Assembly (NCBI GenBank): GCA_029933995.1
Contig: JAOZNB010000018.1
Span: forward strand, 1 to 16,536
From: Candidatus Moraniibacteriota bacterium
GTDB taxonomy: Bacteria > Patescibacteriota > Minisyncoccia > Moranbacterales > GCA-2747515
DNA length: 16,536 nt
Reading direction: 5' to 3'
Part shown: positions 5,917-13,740 of the stretch, in pieces
Layout: every line of letters begins with the position of its first letter
Numbering within the stretch: the stretch's first letter is position 1
The notes under the pieces: model-generated
What the model was told of the DNA's origin: nothing
Databases searched by the model: none
Seen by the model: the letters and a program-made list of their open reading frames with translations, nothing else
Position numbers and translations under genes: made by a program

Positions 5917-6576
5917 ATGAAATTATTATTAACATCAGAAGGATTATCAAATAAGTCTATTGTAAGCGCATTATTAGAATTAACAAAAAAACCGTTTAAT
6001 GAACTAAATCTTGCATTTATTCCGACGGCAGCAAATATGGAGAGCGGAGATAAAACAGATTGGCTTATCAAAGACTTAATCGTACTTAAGAAATTAAACT
6101 TTAAATCGATTGATATTGTAGATATTTCAGCTGTCTCAAAAGATATTTGGTTACCACGATTGCAAGATGCGGATATTTTGTATGTTGAAGGCGGTAATAC
6201 AGCACATTTGATGTATTGGATGGAGAAATCAGGCTTGCAGGAGTTATTACTTGAAATGTTAAAGACTAAAGTTTATGTTGGTGTGAGTGCTGGAAGTATG
6301 GTTGTGTGTAATGACTTAGCATTGAATGTGCACAAATATTTGTATGATGAGAATGTTGAGGAACCTCAAAAAAATGATGGTATAGGACTTGTTGACTTTT
6401 CAATTATTCCACATCTAAATGCTTCAGAATATCCAAATCTTAACGTTAATAATTTAGAAAAAATAAAAAAGGAAATACAGGGCGTATTTTATCTCATTGA
6501 TGATAATACAGCTATCAAGGTTATCGATGATGAAATAGAGATTATTTCAGAAGGTGTGTGGAAAAAGTTTAATTAA
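5917..6576 (+). CDS. Peptidase S51 family protein (PepE-like)
   Basis: The 219-residue protein has the class I glutamine-amidotransferase-like fold of the S51 serine peptidases (aspartyl dipeptidase PepE and cyanophycinase relatives). Visible landmarks are FIPTAA (residues 34-39), the EGGNT loop (91-95), the nucleophile elbow GVSAGSM with Ser at 124, IIPHLN with the probable catalytic His at 166, and DDNTAIKV (195-202) in the last strands. Dipeptide or small-peptide hydrolysis in the cytosol is likely, but the exact substrate is uncertain. I chose the ATG at 5917 (MKLLLTSEG), where family homology begins. The in-frame ATG at 5845 lies inside the repeat element at 5763-5850 and would add 24 residues with no family counterpart. 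There is no Shine-Dalgarno sequence. The gene is a single unit facing the minus-strand genes that follow. Confidence 0.85.
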   Translation: MKLLLTSEGLSNKSIVSALLELTKKPFNELNLAFIPTAANMESGDKTDWLIKDLIVLKKLNFKSIDIVDISAVSKDIWLPRLQDADILYVEGGNTAHLMYWMEKSGLQELLLEMLKTKVYVGVSAGSMVVCNDLALNVHKYLYDENVEEPQKNDGIGLVDFSIIPHLNASEYPNLNVNNLEKIKKEIQGVFYLIDDNTAIKVIDDEIEIISEGVWKKFN

Positions 6577-6621
6577 TTATTTAATTCTAAATAAAAAAGT
6601 AAATAGATATTGAAATTTAGG

Positions 6622-6810
6622 TTATTTTGTATTAATAGTTTTTCTATATATAATTGCGACAAGTGTGAAGCTGACTATCATCAATAGAAACCAGGCACCA
6701 TATTTTTCTAGTGGCACCAGGGACCATGCAGATGCTTGTTTGTAGATAAATAATAAAAGCTCTTTTATGAATTGCTGGATATTTGTGAACAATTGGCGTG
6801 AGGTTGCCAT
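6622..6810 (-). CDS. Small single-pass membrane protein (hypothetical)
   Basis: The frame encodes 62 residues with one convincing hydrophobic segment, WFLLMIVSFTLVAIIY (residues 40-55), followed by a basic tail RKTINTK, so the N-terminus would face outward. The N-terminal half is an amphipathic helix-like stretch. It is supported only by the membrane segment and a possible -10 box (6820-6825) just before the start. No known family is recognised, so it could be spurious. Confidence 0.4.
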   Translation of the reverse strand: MATSRQLFTNIQQFIKELLLFIYKQASAWSLVPLEKYGAWFLLMIVSFTLVAIIYRKTINTK

Positions 6811-6819
6811 AGAAATGCT

Positions 6820-6825
6820 AGTATA
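6820..6825 (-). promoter_or_regulatory. Possible -10 box for the small membrane protein
   Basis: On the minus strand this reads TATACT, placing a transcription start about three bases before the ATG at 6810, so the message would be almost leaderless. No good -35 is visible. Confidence 0.3.
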
Positions 6826-6920
6826 TTGGTAAGCTTCTCGTAGGGGTTACTTTATAAGTAATGATGTCATTTCAACTAGATAATATCGTAATGAAAAAAC
6901 CTCTAGTCTTACAGTTTTGA

Positions 6921-6956
6921 GATCTCTCGACTCCGTTGTCACTGCGCTCGAGATGA
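6921..6956. repeat. Short intergenic hairpin repeat
   Basis: TCTCGA (6925-6930) and TCGAGA (6948-6953) form an inverted pair around ctccgttgtcactgcgc. The ending tcgagatgac and high GC relative to the flanks are typical of a dispersed repeat, though only one copy is in the window. It lies downstream of ung. Confidence 0.4.
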
Positions 6957-6983
6957 CAAAGAACAAGGAAAATAAGACATTGT

Positions 6984-7655
6984 CTACCAGTTGATCTCTT
7001 TTTGATTGTGTTTTACTAGATATTTATTAACTTGTGAAAAGTGGTGACAGTCAAAGAATCCATTGTATGCAGAAAATGGAGATGGGTGAGCTGATTCGAG
7101 TATGAGGTGTTTTGTCTTGTCTATGATTGTACCTTTTTGTTTGGCATAATTACCCCATAGCAGAAATACTAGATTTTCTCTATTGTCAGATAGTTGTTTT
7201 ATTGCTTCGGTGGTGAATTTCTCCCACCCTTTATTTGCGTGTGATCCTGCATTATTTTTGCGTACGGTTAGTACTGAATTAAGAAGTAGTACACCTTGCT
7301 TTGCCCAATCTGTTAGATTGCCGTCGTCAGTATCTTTTTGGACGTTTAGGTCACTTGATAGTTCTTTGTAGATATTTTTGAGAGATGGTGGAGGCTTCAC
7401 ACCATCTTGTACAGAAAAACATAGTCCATGTGCCTGACCAGGGTTGTGGTAAGGGTCTTGTCCTATGATAACAACTTTTACCTCTGGAAAGGGTGTGAAA
7501 TTAAAAGCATTAAATACATTTTTTGGCTCAGGATAAATAGTTGCTGTTAAATATTCATTACGTACAAAATCTGCCAATTGTTTAAATTCATCAGTATCAA
7601 AATAAGGCTGTAGAATCTTTTGCCAGCTTTCTTCAATTTGAACATCCATAATCAT
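6984..7655 (-). CDS. ung: Uracil-DNA glycosylase, family 1
   Basis: The enzyme removes uracil from DNA, the first step of base excision repair. The 223-residue length is normal for the family. The motifs are complete: GQDPYH at residues 65-70 with the catalytic Asp at 67, the substrate-recognition strand GVLLLNSVLTV (121-131) containing the uracil-binding Asn, LLWGNYA (165-171), and the DNA-intercalation loop HPSPFSA (190-196) with the catalytic His at 190. The start at 7655 (MIMDVQ) has no Shine-Dalgarno sequence; the ATG two codons later is equally possible. The AT-rich upstream region (7656-7700) contains TATAAT-like sequence on the minus strand. The gene is transcribed divergently from the alpha-2-macroglobulin operon. 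Confidence 0.97.
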   Translation of the reverse strand: MIMDVQIEESWQKILQPYFDTDEFKQLADFVRNEYLTATIYPEPKNVFNAFNFTPFPEVKVVIIGQDPYHNPGQAHGLCFSVQDGVKPPPSLKNIYKELSSDLNVQKDTDDGNLTDWAKQGVLLLNSVLTVRKNNAGSHANKGWEKFTTEAIKQLSDNRENLVFLLWGNYAKQKGTIIDKTKHLILESAHPSPFSAYNGFFDCHHFSQVNKYLVKHNQKEINW

Positions 7656-7779
7656 GTAAATTTTTTATAATAATATATTTTATTATACATGAAATGTATG
7701 AAAAACAGAAAAGAGTTTGGCTGGTTTTGTTTTTTTGACAAATAATTATTTATTGCATGTACAATCTATATCCATTTTG

Positions 7780-7788
7780 TGATATACT
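7780..7788 (+). promoter_or_regulatory. Extended -10 promoter of the macroglobulin operon
   Basis: TG-a-TATACT is an extended -10 element. It gives a start near 7795 and an untranslated leader of about 43 bases before the ATG at 7838. No good -35 sits at 17 bases, as is usual for extended -10 promoters. A TTGACA at 7735-7740 is too far upstream to pair with it. Confidence 0.5.
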
Positions 7789-7837
7789 ATGAATATAAAA
7801 ATAAAACTTAATAACCTACCGTCGCTCTTGTAGAGCT

Positions 7838-10800
7838 ATGGCAAGGCAAAGAAAAAATATGAAAAAAGTATTTCTAGTTCTTGTAATTTTACTTGCATCA
7901 ATGATTGGTGGGAGTGTTTCTGCGTATTATGATAGTGAGGATCCATATATTTATGTTGAAAAGGTTGGTGATGGTGGATATGCTTCTGGAAGTGATGGAA
8001 TTCAGTCTTTTGCTTCTACGCAGGATATAGTGCTTACTACTGGAGGCAATAATATTGACAATGATGTGAGTGTGCAGGTGTATGATGCGGATATGGATGA
8101 TGTGTTAGAATATTTGATATATAAAGATGAAGGTGAGCAGATCAACACTGACATTTCAATAGATGATAAAGAACTTAGTGCAACGATGAATATAGACCTT
8201 GAAGATGAGTTCACACTTCCCGTTGATGGAAATGGAGTGTGGCTTTTGCATGTGCAGGCAGATGAGGTAGGGGTTTTTGTGTATGTGATTCGATCTCGTT
8301 ATGGCACAGTTATTAAGGAAGAGCAAAATGGATTACTTACATGGGTGCAGGACTTTGATACTAAAAGAAGTCTGTCAGATGTGCCAATTACTGTGTATTC
8401 TCTGCGAGATGAAATAAAACAGCACGCACAGACAAAAACTGATAATGATGGAATTGCACATATGAATACATCAGCAGAGTATGATGTGGCAATTGTGGGT
8501 GAGGGCAGTGACGAAGCACTTGTGCCACTTAATTTAGAGTACTTGAATATAGATTATAAAAGTGACAATAATAAATATCAGGGACAAAAGGAGCGAATGA
8601 GAAATTTTATATTTACAGATCGTCCATTGTATAAGCCAGGTGATACAGTATATTTTAAGGTGATTTCTCGAGCTGACGATGATCTAATGTACCGAGTAGC
8701 TGAGGGAAAATGGAAAGTGCAGCTTTTGACTGGTTGGGGAGATTCCATTGAGGTTATTGCGGAGGATTATTATGATATTGACTCATATGGTGCAATTGCG
8801 GGAGAAATGCAATTACCAGAGGATACTAAAACAGGGCAATATTATCAATTAGAAATTTCAAGTGAGGACTATGAAGATGATTCATTTTATGGGTGGTTTG
8901 GTAGTCGTAATTATACTATTGATATTCAAGTAGAGCACTATCGTAAACCTCAGTATGAGTTAAGTGTTCAATTAGATGAACATGAATATATTAATGGAGA
9001 AAATATTTCTTTTGATATTGAGGGTAAATATTTTTCTGGCGAATCTCTTGCAAATGCACAGATAGAATATACAATAAATTCAAATAATTTTTGGGAATCA
9101 ACGTATGCAAATGATTATGTGACGGATGTAAAAAGTTATAGATATGGTTCTGGTTATGGAAGTGAAGTCATGAAAAGTTCTGTTGTGTTGGATGCAAATG
9201 GTCAAGCTCATGTGTCTGTGCCCACGTCCATCACTGATGGTAAATCAAAGGTTTATACAATTGTGGCAGAATACGCTGCAGATACGGATGAGCCAGTGAT
9301 TGATCAGGAGAATGCACTTGTGTATGCAGGTGAATATGGAATCTATCGCAGAGAATCACAACATTCATTTAGTGTTAACAAGGAAGTCGCTATAGGTTTG
9401 ATATTACATGAAAATGAGGATGGTGTTAGTGTAGCTAATCAAAAATTAGAAGTATCAGGTAAACGTATTTGGCATGAAGTGCAAGATAGAGATGCTCGGT
9501 ATTTGCAGTATGATCGCAAGGAAAATCCTATAGCTCCTGCAAGTATAACAACGGACAGTGAGGGCAAGGCTGATTTTCGATTTACGCCACATGAATCTGG
9601 CTCTTATGAACTCAGTGTGCAAGCTACAGATGAAAAGGGTAACATTGTAAAAAAAGATTTTCATATTTGGGTAAGTGATCATGAGATGTTTATACCAGAA
9701 CAAGGCAGAGGCCTTGCTATTGTATTGGATAAAGCTGAATATGAACCAAATGATACAGTTAATGTTGCAATTGCATCAAAGATGAAAGATAGAGATGTCC
9801 TTATGGATGTTGAGCGAGATTTTGTGCATCGATTTGAAGTCTTGCATATTGACGGTAATACAAAAAATATTAGCATTAATCTGGAAGATGCTGATGTGCC
9901 AAATATGCGGGTTAGTATAAGTAGCTTTGCTAGTGATCGATTGGATAATGCTCAACAGGAAATTAAAATATCATCGCAAACCAAAAAATTGGATATAAAT
10001 GTTATCACAGATAAGAATGTATATGCTCCAGGCGATACTGTCACAGTTGACGTAACTACAAAAGATAGTAGTGGCAATCCACAAGAGGCTGATGTTGCAC
10101 TTTGGGCTGTTGATAAAGCACTGTTTGAATTAGCTCCACAAGGAAATCATGATATTCACGGTACTTATTGGGATCATCGTCCAGGTCGCACGAGTGAATC
10201 AAATTCTTTGCGTGGTATTTGGATCAATATGGCTGAAATGGGTGGAGGCGGAAATGAGGACTTGAGAACTTTGTTTAAAGATGTCGCGTATTGGAATCCC
10301 CGTGTGAGGACAGGGAATGATGGCAAGGCACAAATAAGTTTTGAATTACCAGATGATCTCACAACATGGGTAATAAGTGCAATTGGTGCGACAAAAAATA
10401 CCATTGTAGGAAATACAACGCATGAAATTCGTACAACAAAAGCAACAATTATCCGACCACAGTTGCCAAATATATTGCGGAATGGTGATGAGGTTGTAGT
10501 AGTAGCAAGCGCACATAACAATACGGACAAGAGTCGTACTTTTATTGTAACGCTAGAACTTAGTAGTGGAACAGTTGACGGAGCTCAACAAGAGATCGTA
10601 ATCCCATCAGGTGAGATGCGTGTTATTGCATGGCACGTGTATCCAGAATATACGGATGAGCCGATTGGATTTACGTATACGCTTATAGCTAAAGATGATG
10701 AAAAAGTAAGTGATAGTGTATACAAGGAGGTGCCAATTGAACAATTTGGATTTTGGCAGACTGATTCTGTAGCGCATACAGGAATTGACCCATATAATGT

Positions 10801-12430
10801 AAAAATTAATAGTGATGCGAGGAATGATAAGACTTCAGTTGAGCTGACAGTTGCATCAACTGTGATGAGCTCACTTACTGGAGCAATGAATTATTTGATC
10901 CACTATCCATACGGTTGCATGGAACAAACAACAAGTGCATTTATGCCGGCAGTTTTAGCAAAAGAAAATCCAACGTTTTTTAGTGAGGCTTTGGAAGGGA
11001 AAGATATTGATGATATTATTACAAAAGGTATAGAACGTTTAAGTGATAAACAAAGTAATGACGGAGGATGGAGTTGGTGGGGTGGTAATTCGGATGTATT
11101 TCTCTCTGCGTATGTCACAGAATATCTACTCAGAGCACAGGTACAAGATGCCTCAGTGGATGATGCAGTTATTGTAAAAGCACGTGAATATTTCAATCAA
11201 TATAAAGCATTAAATGAGGTTGAGTTAGTAATGGTTATGTATGGAAAATCTCTTTTTGCTGATAATGAACATCAACAAGAGATTATTGTGACAGATATGC
11301 TGGATGCGGATATTGTAGCAATGGCAGTTATTGCAAATGTGCGAAATGGTTATGCTGATAAAAATACAAATGGTTACAATGTGCTCGTATCAAAACTTCA
11401 AGATCATGGAAACGTATCATATTGGCCGGCTGGTGCAAAAGAGCGATTTGGTTCAATTGATGCATCAAGTGGGATTGGACTGCGAGCATTTCTCGTAGCA
11501 GATGGTGATACACAGACAGCATCTCGTGTCATGCAACATTTTCTATCATCACGACAAAAAGAATATTGGACAAGTACCTTTGCAACAGCACAAGTGCTAG
11601 AAGGATTTGTCACGTATAATGAACGTGAACAGCAAGGCTCACAAAATTATAGTGCACAAATATTTGTTGATGATGTATTATTGACAACAAAAATATTTAA
11701 TGATGATAATACAGTTGAGACTATAAAAATTCCTCTTGATATGATTAGGGAAAATGGTTCGGTAGTATCTATCAAGCCAAATAATCAGGATGCGGTAGTG
11801 TATTCAACGCTTCTAATACGGGAATACCATACAAGCACTGAAGCAAAACCAGTATCACGTACAATTTCACTTGAGCGCTCTTATGCAAATGCAAAGGGTA
11901 AGAATTATTCAATAGGTATTGGAGATTCTGTAATCGTTGATTTTGTAGTAAATGGACTGAAAGAGGGTGATCGTTATTTTATGATTGAGGACCAATTGCC
12001 TGCTGGTATGGTGCCACTCAATGAGCATTTAAATAATGTATCAAGGGATGATGTAGTTGATAGTAGTTATAATTATATACAAAAAGAATATACAAAAAAT
12101 GGTGTAATTATTTCTGATAGTTATATAGAAAAAGATGGTGCACAACATTATCGGTATAAGGCACGTGTGGTAAGTGGTGGTGATTATAACGTACCACCAG
12201 CACAGGCTAGTTTGATGTATATGCCAGAAGTGTATGCACACTCAGGTTCAATTATGATGCAAATTGAGAATGAATCACAAGTGGTGGATATTGATGGCAG
12301 TGAGACTAATACATTAGAGAAAAAAAATATATTTAGTAATATAACATTTCAAGCAATTGCAATTAGTATTATTGGACTCATCACACTCGGAGCATTTGGA
12401 ATTATTTGGACTCATCACAAGAAATCATGA
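7838..12430 (+). CDS. Bacterial alpha-2-macroglobulin, thioester type, membrane anchored
   Basis: A 1530-residue secreted protease-trapping protein. The N-terminus (basic residues, VFLVLVILLASMIGGSVSA, then YYDSED) is a signal peptide without a lipobox cysteine. Domains follow in family order: MG2 with RPLYKPGDTVYFK near residue 262, further MG domains to about 740, VDKALFEL near 760, then the A2M core (YWNPRV, ELPDDLTTWVISAIGAT near 825-855). The thioester motif YPYGCMEQ follows, with the reactive Cys at 1027, inside an alpha-helical domain that includes NDGGWSWWGG. After the receptor-binding-like end comes one membrane segment (FQAIAISIIGLITLGAFGIIW) and the tail THHKKS. Cleavage of the bait by a foreign protease should fire the thioester and trap the enzyme covalently. 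Start: ATG 7838 or, seven codons on, 7859. Neither has a good Shine-Dalgarno site. The stop overlaps the next start (ATGA). Confidence 0.95.
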   Translation: MARQRKNMKKVFLVLVILLASMIGGSVSAYYDSEDPYIYVEKVGDGGYASGSDGIQSFASTQDIVLTTGGNNIDNDVSVQVYDADMDDVLEYLIYKDEGEQINTDISIDDKELSATMNIDLEDEFTLPVDGNGVWLLHVQADEVGVFVYVIRSRYGTVIKEEQNGLLTWVQDFDTKRSLSDVPITVYSLRDEIKQHAQTKTDNDGIAHMNTSAEYDVAIVGEGSDEALVPLNLEYLNIDYKSDNNKYQGQKERMRNFIFTDRPLYKPGDTVYFKVISRADDDLMYRVAEGKWKVQLLTGWGDSIEVIAEDYYDIDSYGAIAGEMQLPEDTKTGQYYQLEISSEDYEDDSFYGWFGSRNYTIDIQVEHYRKPQYELSVQLDEHEYINGENISFDIEGKYFSGESLANAQIEYTINSNNFWESTYANDYVTDVKSYRYGSGYGSEVMKSSVVLDANGQAHVSVPTSITDGKSKVYTIVAEYAADTDEPVIDQENALVYAGEYGIYRRESQHSFSVNKEVAIGLILHENEDGVSVANQKLEVSGKRIWHEVQDRDARYLQYDRKENPIAPASITTDSEGKADFRFTPHESGSYELSVQATDEKGNIVKKDFHIWVSDHEMFIPEQGRGLAIVLDKAEYEPNDTVNVAIASKMKDRDVLMDVERDFVHRFEVLHIDGNTKNISINLEDADVPNMRVSISSFASDRLDNAQQEIKISSQTKKLDINVITDKNVYAPGDTVTVDVTTKDSSGNPQEADVALWAVDKALFELAPQGNHDIHGTYWDHRPGRTSESNSLRGIWINMAEMGGGGNEDLRTLFKDVAYWNPRVRTGNDGKAQISFELPDDLTTWVISAIGATKNTIVGNTTHEIRTTKATIIRPQLPNILRNGDEVVVVASAHNNTDKSRTFIVTLELSSGTVDGAQQEIVIPSGEMRVIAWHVYPEYTDEPIGFTYTLIAKDDEKVSDSVYKEVPIEQFGFWQTDSVAHTGIDPYNVKINSDARNDKTSVELTVASTVMSSLTGAMNYLIHYPYGCMEQTTSAFMPAVLAKENPTFFSEALEGKDIDDIITKGIERLSDKQSNDGGWSWWGGNSDVFLSAYVTEYLLRAQVQDASVDDAVIVKAREYFNQYKALNEVELVMVMYGKSLFADNEHQQEIIVTDMLDADIVAMAVIANVRNGYADKNTNGYNVLVSKLQDHGNVSYWPAGAKERFGSIDASSGIGLRAFLVADGDTQTASRVMQHFLSSRQKEYWTSTFATAQVLEGFVTYNEREQQGSQNYSAQIFVDDVLLTTKIFNDDNTVETIKIPLDMIRENGSVVSIKPNNQDAVVYSTLLIREYHTSTEAKPVSRTISLERSYANAKGKNYSIGIGDSVIVDFVVNGLKEGDRYFMIEDQLPAGMVPLNEHLNNVSRDDVVDSSYNYIQKEYTKNGVIISDSYIEKDGAQHYRYKARVVSGGDYNVPPAQASLMYMPEVYAHSGSIMMQIENESQVVDIDGSETNTLEKKNIFSNITFQAIAISIIGLITLGAFGIIWTHHKKS

Positions 12431-13332
12431 CACATTTATCTATCACAAAAGGTAAATTAATATTTGTTATTGTTGCGTTGATTTGTCTTATTGCTGTCAG
12501 TTTTATTTTACGTGAAAAACAAGATGAAGCTGTAGTTAAAGAACAAATAATTATTCAAGAACATAATGTTGAACGTTTTTTTGATGAGTATCTATTTCAA
12601 AGAGGTGTCGCTGAGACTGAAAATACAAAGCCAACGCAAGGAAAAATTCTAGGTGCAATTGTGCCACACCATTTAATACCGAGTTTTATTATTGCAGATA
12701 TTTTTGAGCGTATTGCTAGTCAGGGAATACAAACGATTATTTTGCTTTCACCAAATCACTATGATATTGGTACCACTCCAATTCTTACAAGTGAAATTGC
12801 GTGGAATACACCATATGGAGAAGTTTTGCCACATAGTAATATTATTCAAAAATTAACACAAAAAGATTATATTAGTGTAGACGAGGAAATATTAGACAAT
12901 GAGCACGGCATTGCTGGACTTTTGCCATTTATAAAATATTACAGTGATGAGATTAAAATCGTACCACTTATATTGCGTCAGAATTTAACAGAAGAACAAA
13001 TTGGGGATGTATCAAAAACTATTGCAGATGTGATAGATGATGATACTGTTATTGTTGCGTCTGTGGATTTTTCACATTATTTCACTAGTGATGAAGCAGA
13101 ACAAAAAAATGAAGAGAGTATCAAGGTTATTGAAAAAAGAGATTATGATAAATTATTAGAAATGAATAGTGATAATCTTGATTCACCCGAAGCAATATCA
13201 ATATTGTTGCAAACAGTTGATAAAATTGGTACAAAACATTTACAAATGTTACACAATACAAATTCAGGAAAACTCATGGATGACTTATATGGGGAGACAA
13301 CGAGTTATTTTGGTATTATATTTACTGAGTAA
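12427..13332 (+). CDS. MEMO-family protein (AmmeMemoRadiSam protein B type) with N-terminal membrane anchor
   Basis: The 301-residue protein starts at an ATG overlapping the macroglobulin stop by four bases (ATGA), so the two are translationally coupled. Residues 11-28 are a hydrophobic membrane segment after a short basic N-terminus, placing the rest most likely outside the cell. The MEMO domain follows from about residue 72: AIVPHHLIP (PHH at 80-82), LLSPNHYD (107-113), the EHGI..LLPF block (159-168), VDFSHY (213-218) and TSYFG near the end. MEMO is structurally related to LigB-type non-heme iron dioxygenases, and its conserved histidines bind metal. The cysteine that completes the site in human MEMO1 has no obvious match here (SPEAISILL occupies that region). 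Most bacterial relatives are soluble; the anchor and pairing with a surface macroglobulin are unusual. An in-frame TTG at 12406 is a less likely start. Confidence 0.88.
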   Translation: MTHLSITKGKLIFVIVALICLIAVSFILREKQDEAVVKEQIIIQEHNVERFFDEYLFQRGVAETENTKPTQGKILGAIVPHHLIPSFIIADIFERIASQGIQTIILLSPNHYDIGTTPILTSEIAWNTPYGEVLPHSNIIQKLTQKDYISVDEEILDNEHGIAGLLPFIKYYSDEIKIVPLILRQNLTEEQIGDVSKTIADVIDDDTVIVASVDFSHYFTSDEAEQKNEESIKVIEKRDYDKLLEMNSDNLDSPEAISILLQTVDKIGTKHLQMLHNTNSGKLMDDLYGETTSYFGIIFTE

Positions 13333-13346
13333 AAATAAATGTATAG

Positions 13347-13355
13347 TTATCCACA
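13347..13355 (+). other. DnaA-box match
   Basis: TTATCCACA is an exact match to the strict DnaA-box consensus. It is a lone site 15 bases after the MEMO stop. One box does not make an origin, and no DnaA, DnaN or box cluster is seen. Confidence 0.35.
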
Positions 13356-13375
13356 GGTTATTAACTTTTGAGGCG

Positions 13376-13404
13376 TTGCATAAATTTCATAATTATTTTA
13401 TAAT
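13376..13404 (+). promoter_or_regulatory. Promoter reading into a gene-free region
   Basis: TTGCAT (13376-13381), a 17-base spacer, and a perfect TATAAT (13399-13404). Transcription would start near 13411, 330 bases before ispD, with no credible gene between. Confidence 0.5.
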
Positions 13405-13488
13405 GACATTAAGAGATTGGGAGAGATAGTTAGTAGATTGACATGAAGAAATAAAAGAGACATTGAGAATAATAGTTGAAGATTATTT

Positions 13489-13540
13489 TTGTGAGGTTGT
13501 TTACCTATTTTATAAGTAGAATATGTAAATCACCTCACAA
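13489..13540. repeat. Inverted repeat, 9 bp arms
   Basis: TTGTGAGGT and ACCTCACAA are perfect inverse complements; an inner TTTAC/GTAAA lengthens the stem. It could be the core of a small RNA or a protein-binding site. Confidence 0.6.
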
Positions 13541-13657
13541 ACCTAATTATACAAAAACAACAACACATCTCATAACCTTCTTCATCATCGCAAATCTATA
13601 CAAACAACACTATCCACTAAACCCAATCTCTTTTCTCTTTTATAAAAAGAAATTATG

Positions 13658-13677
13658 CAGCCACTCAGGCTGTTTTT
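13658..13677 (+). terminator. Small rho-independent terminator
   Basis: CAGCC (13658-13662) and GGCTG (13668-13672) around a five-base loop, then T5. The stem is short but GC-rich and the T run is immediate. Located 63 bases before ispD. Confidence 0.55.
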
Positions 13678-13722
13678 AGTTGTTTTAAATGTGTTTTTAG
13701 GATAAGATATTTATAAGTATCA

Positions 13723-13728
13723 TATAAT
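13723..13728 (+). promoter_or_regulatory. Possible -10 box of ispD
   Basis: A perfect TATAAT would start transcription around 13735, six bases before the ATG, giving an almost leaderless ispD message. No clear -35 is visible. Confidence 0.35.
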
Positions 13729-13740
13729 AATATAACTATT

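Larger units (their letters stand above)
13411..13677 (+). ncRNA. Candidate small RNA or long ispD leader
   Basis: Bounded by the promoter at 13376-13404 and the small terminator at 13658-13677. It contains the inverted repeat TTGTGAGGT (13489-13497)/ACCTCACAA (13532-13540), extended after two mismatches by TTTAC/GTAAA, with a loop of about 20 bases. The next 110 or so bases (13541-13648) contain almost no G, so on the plus strand they would be an unpaired, C- and A-rich tail. No SRP, RNase P, tmRNA or known riboswitch signature is recognised. The frame 13476-13679 (67 codons) has no support as a gene. This is an inference from promoter, structure and terminator. Confidence 0.35.

Noticed and set aside
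7735..7763. TTGACA-17-TGTACA as the macroglobulin promoter
   Set aside because: The -10 matches only 3 of 6 bases; the extended -10 at 7780-7788 is a better candidate.
9455..9703. Antisense frames inside the macroglobulin gene (also 10174-10530 and 10903-11196)
   Set aside because: They are shadows of a long, clearly coding plus-strand gene and have no motifs of their own.
12406..12426. TTG start for the MEMO gene
   Set aside because: The ATG at 12427 makes a classical 4-base overlap with the macroglobulin stop and is directly followed by the membrane anchor.
12428..12430. UGA recoding, as in Gracilibacteria/Absconditabacteria
   Set aside because: UGA acts as a normal stop after the macroglobulin, and no gene needs UGA read through; read-through adds only a few codons before another stop.
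13476..13679. 67-codon frame in the ispD upstream region
   Set aside because: It crosses the inverted repeat and ends within the terminator T run; its composition reflects the G-poor strand rather than a protein.
13347..13740. Replication origin
   Set aside because: Only one DnaA box, no cluster, no DnaA/DnaN/RpmH neighbours.
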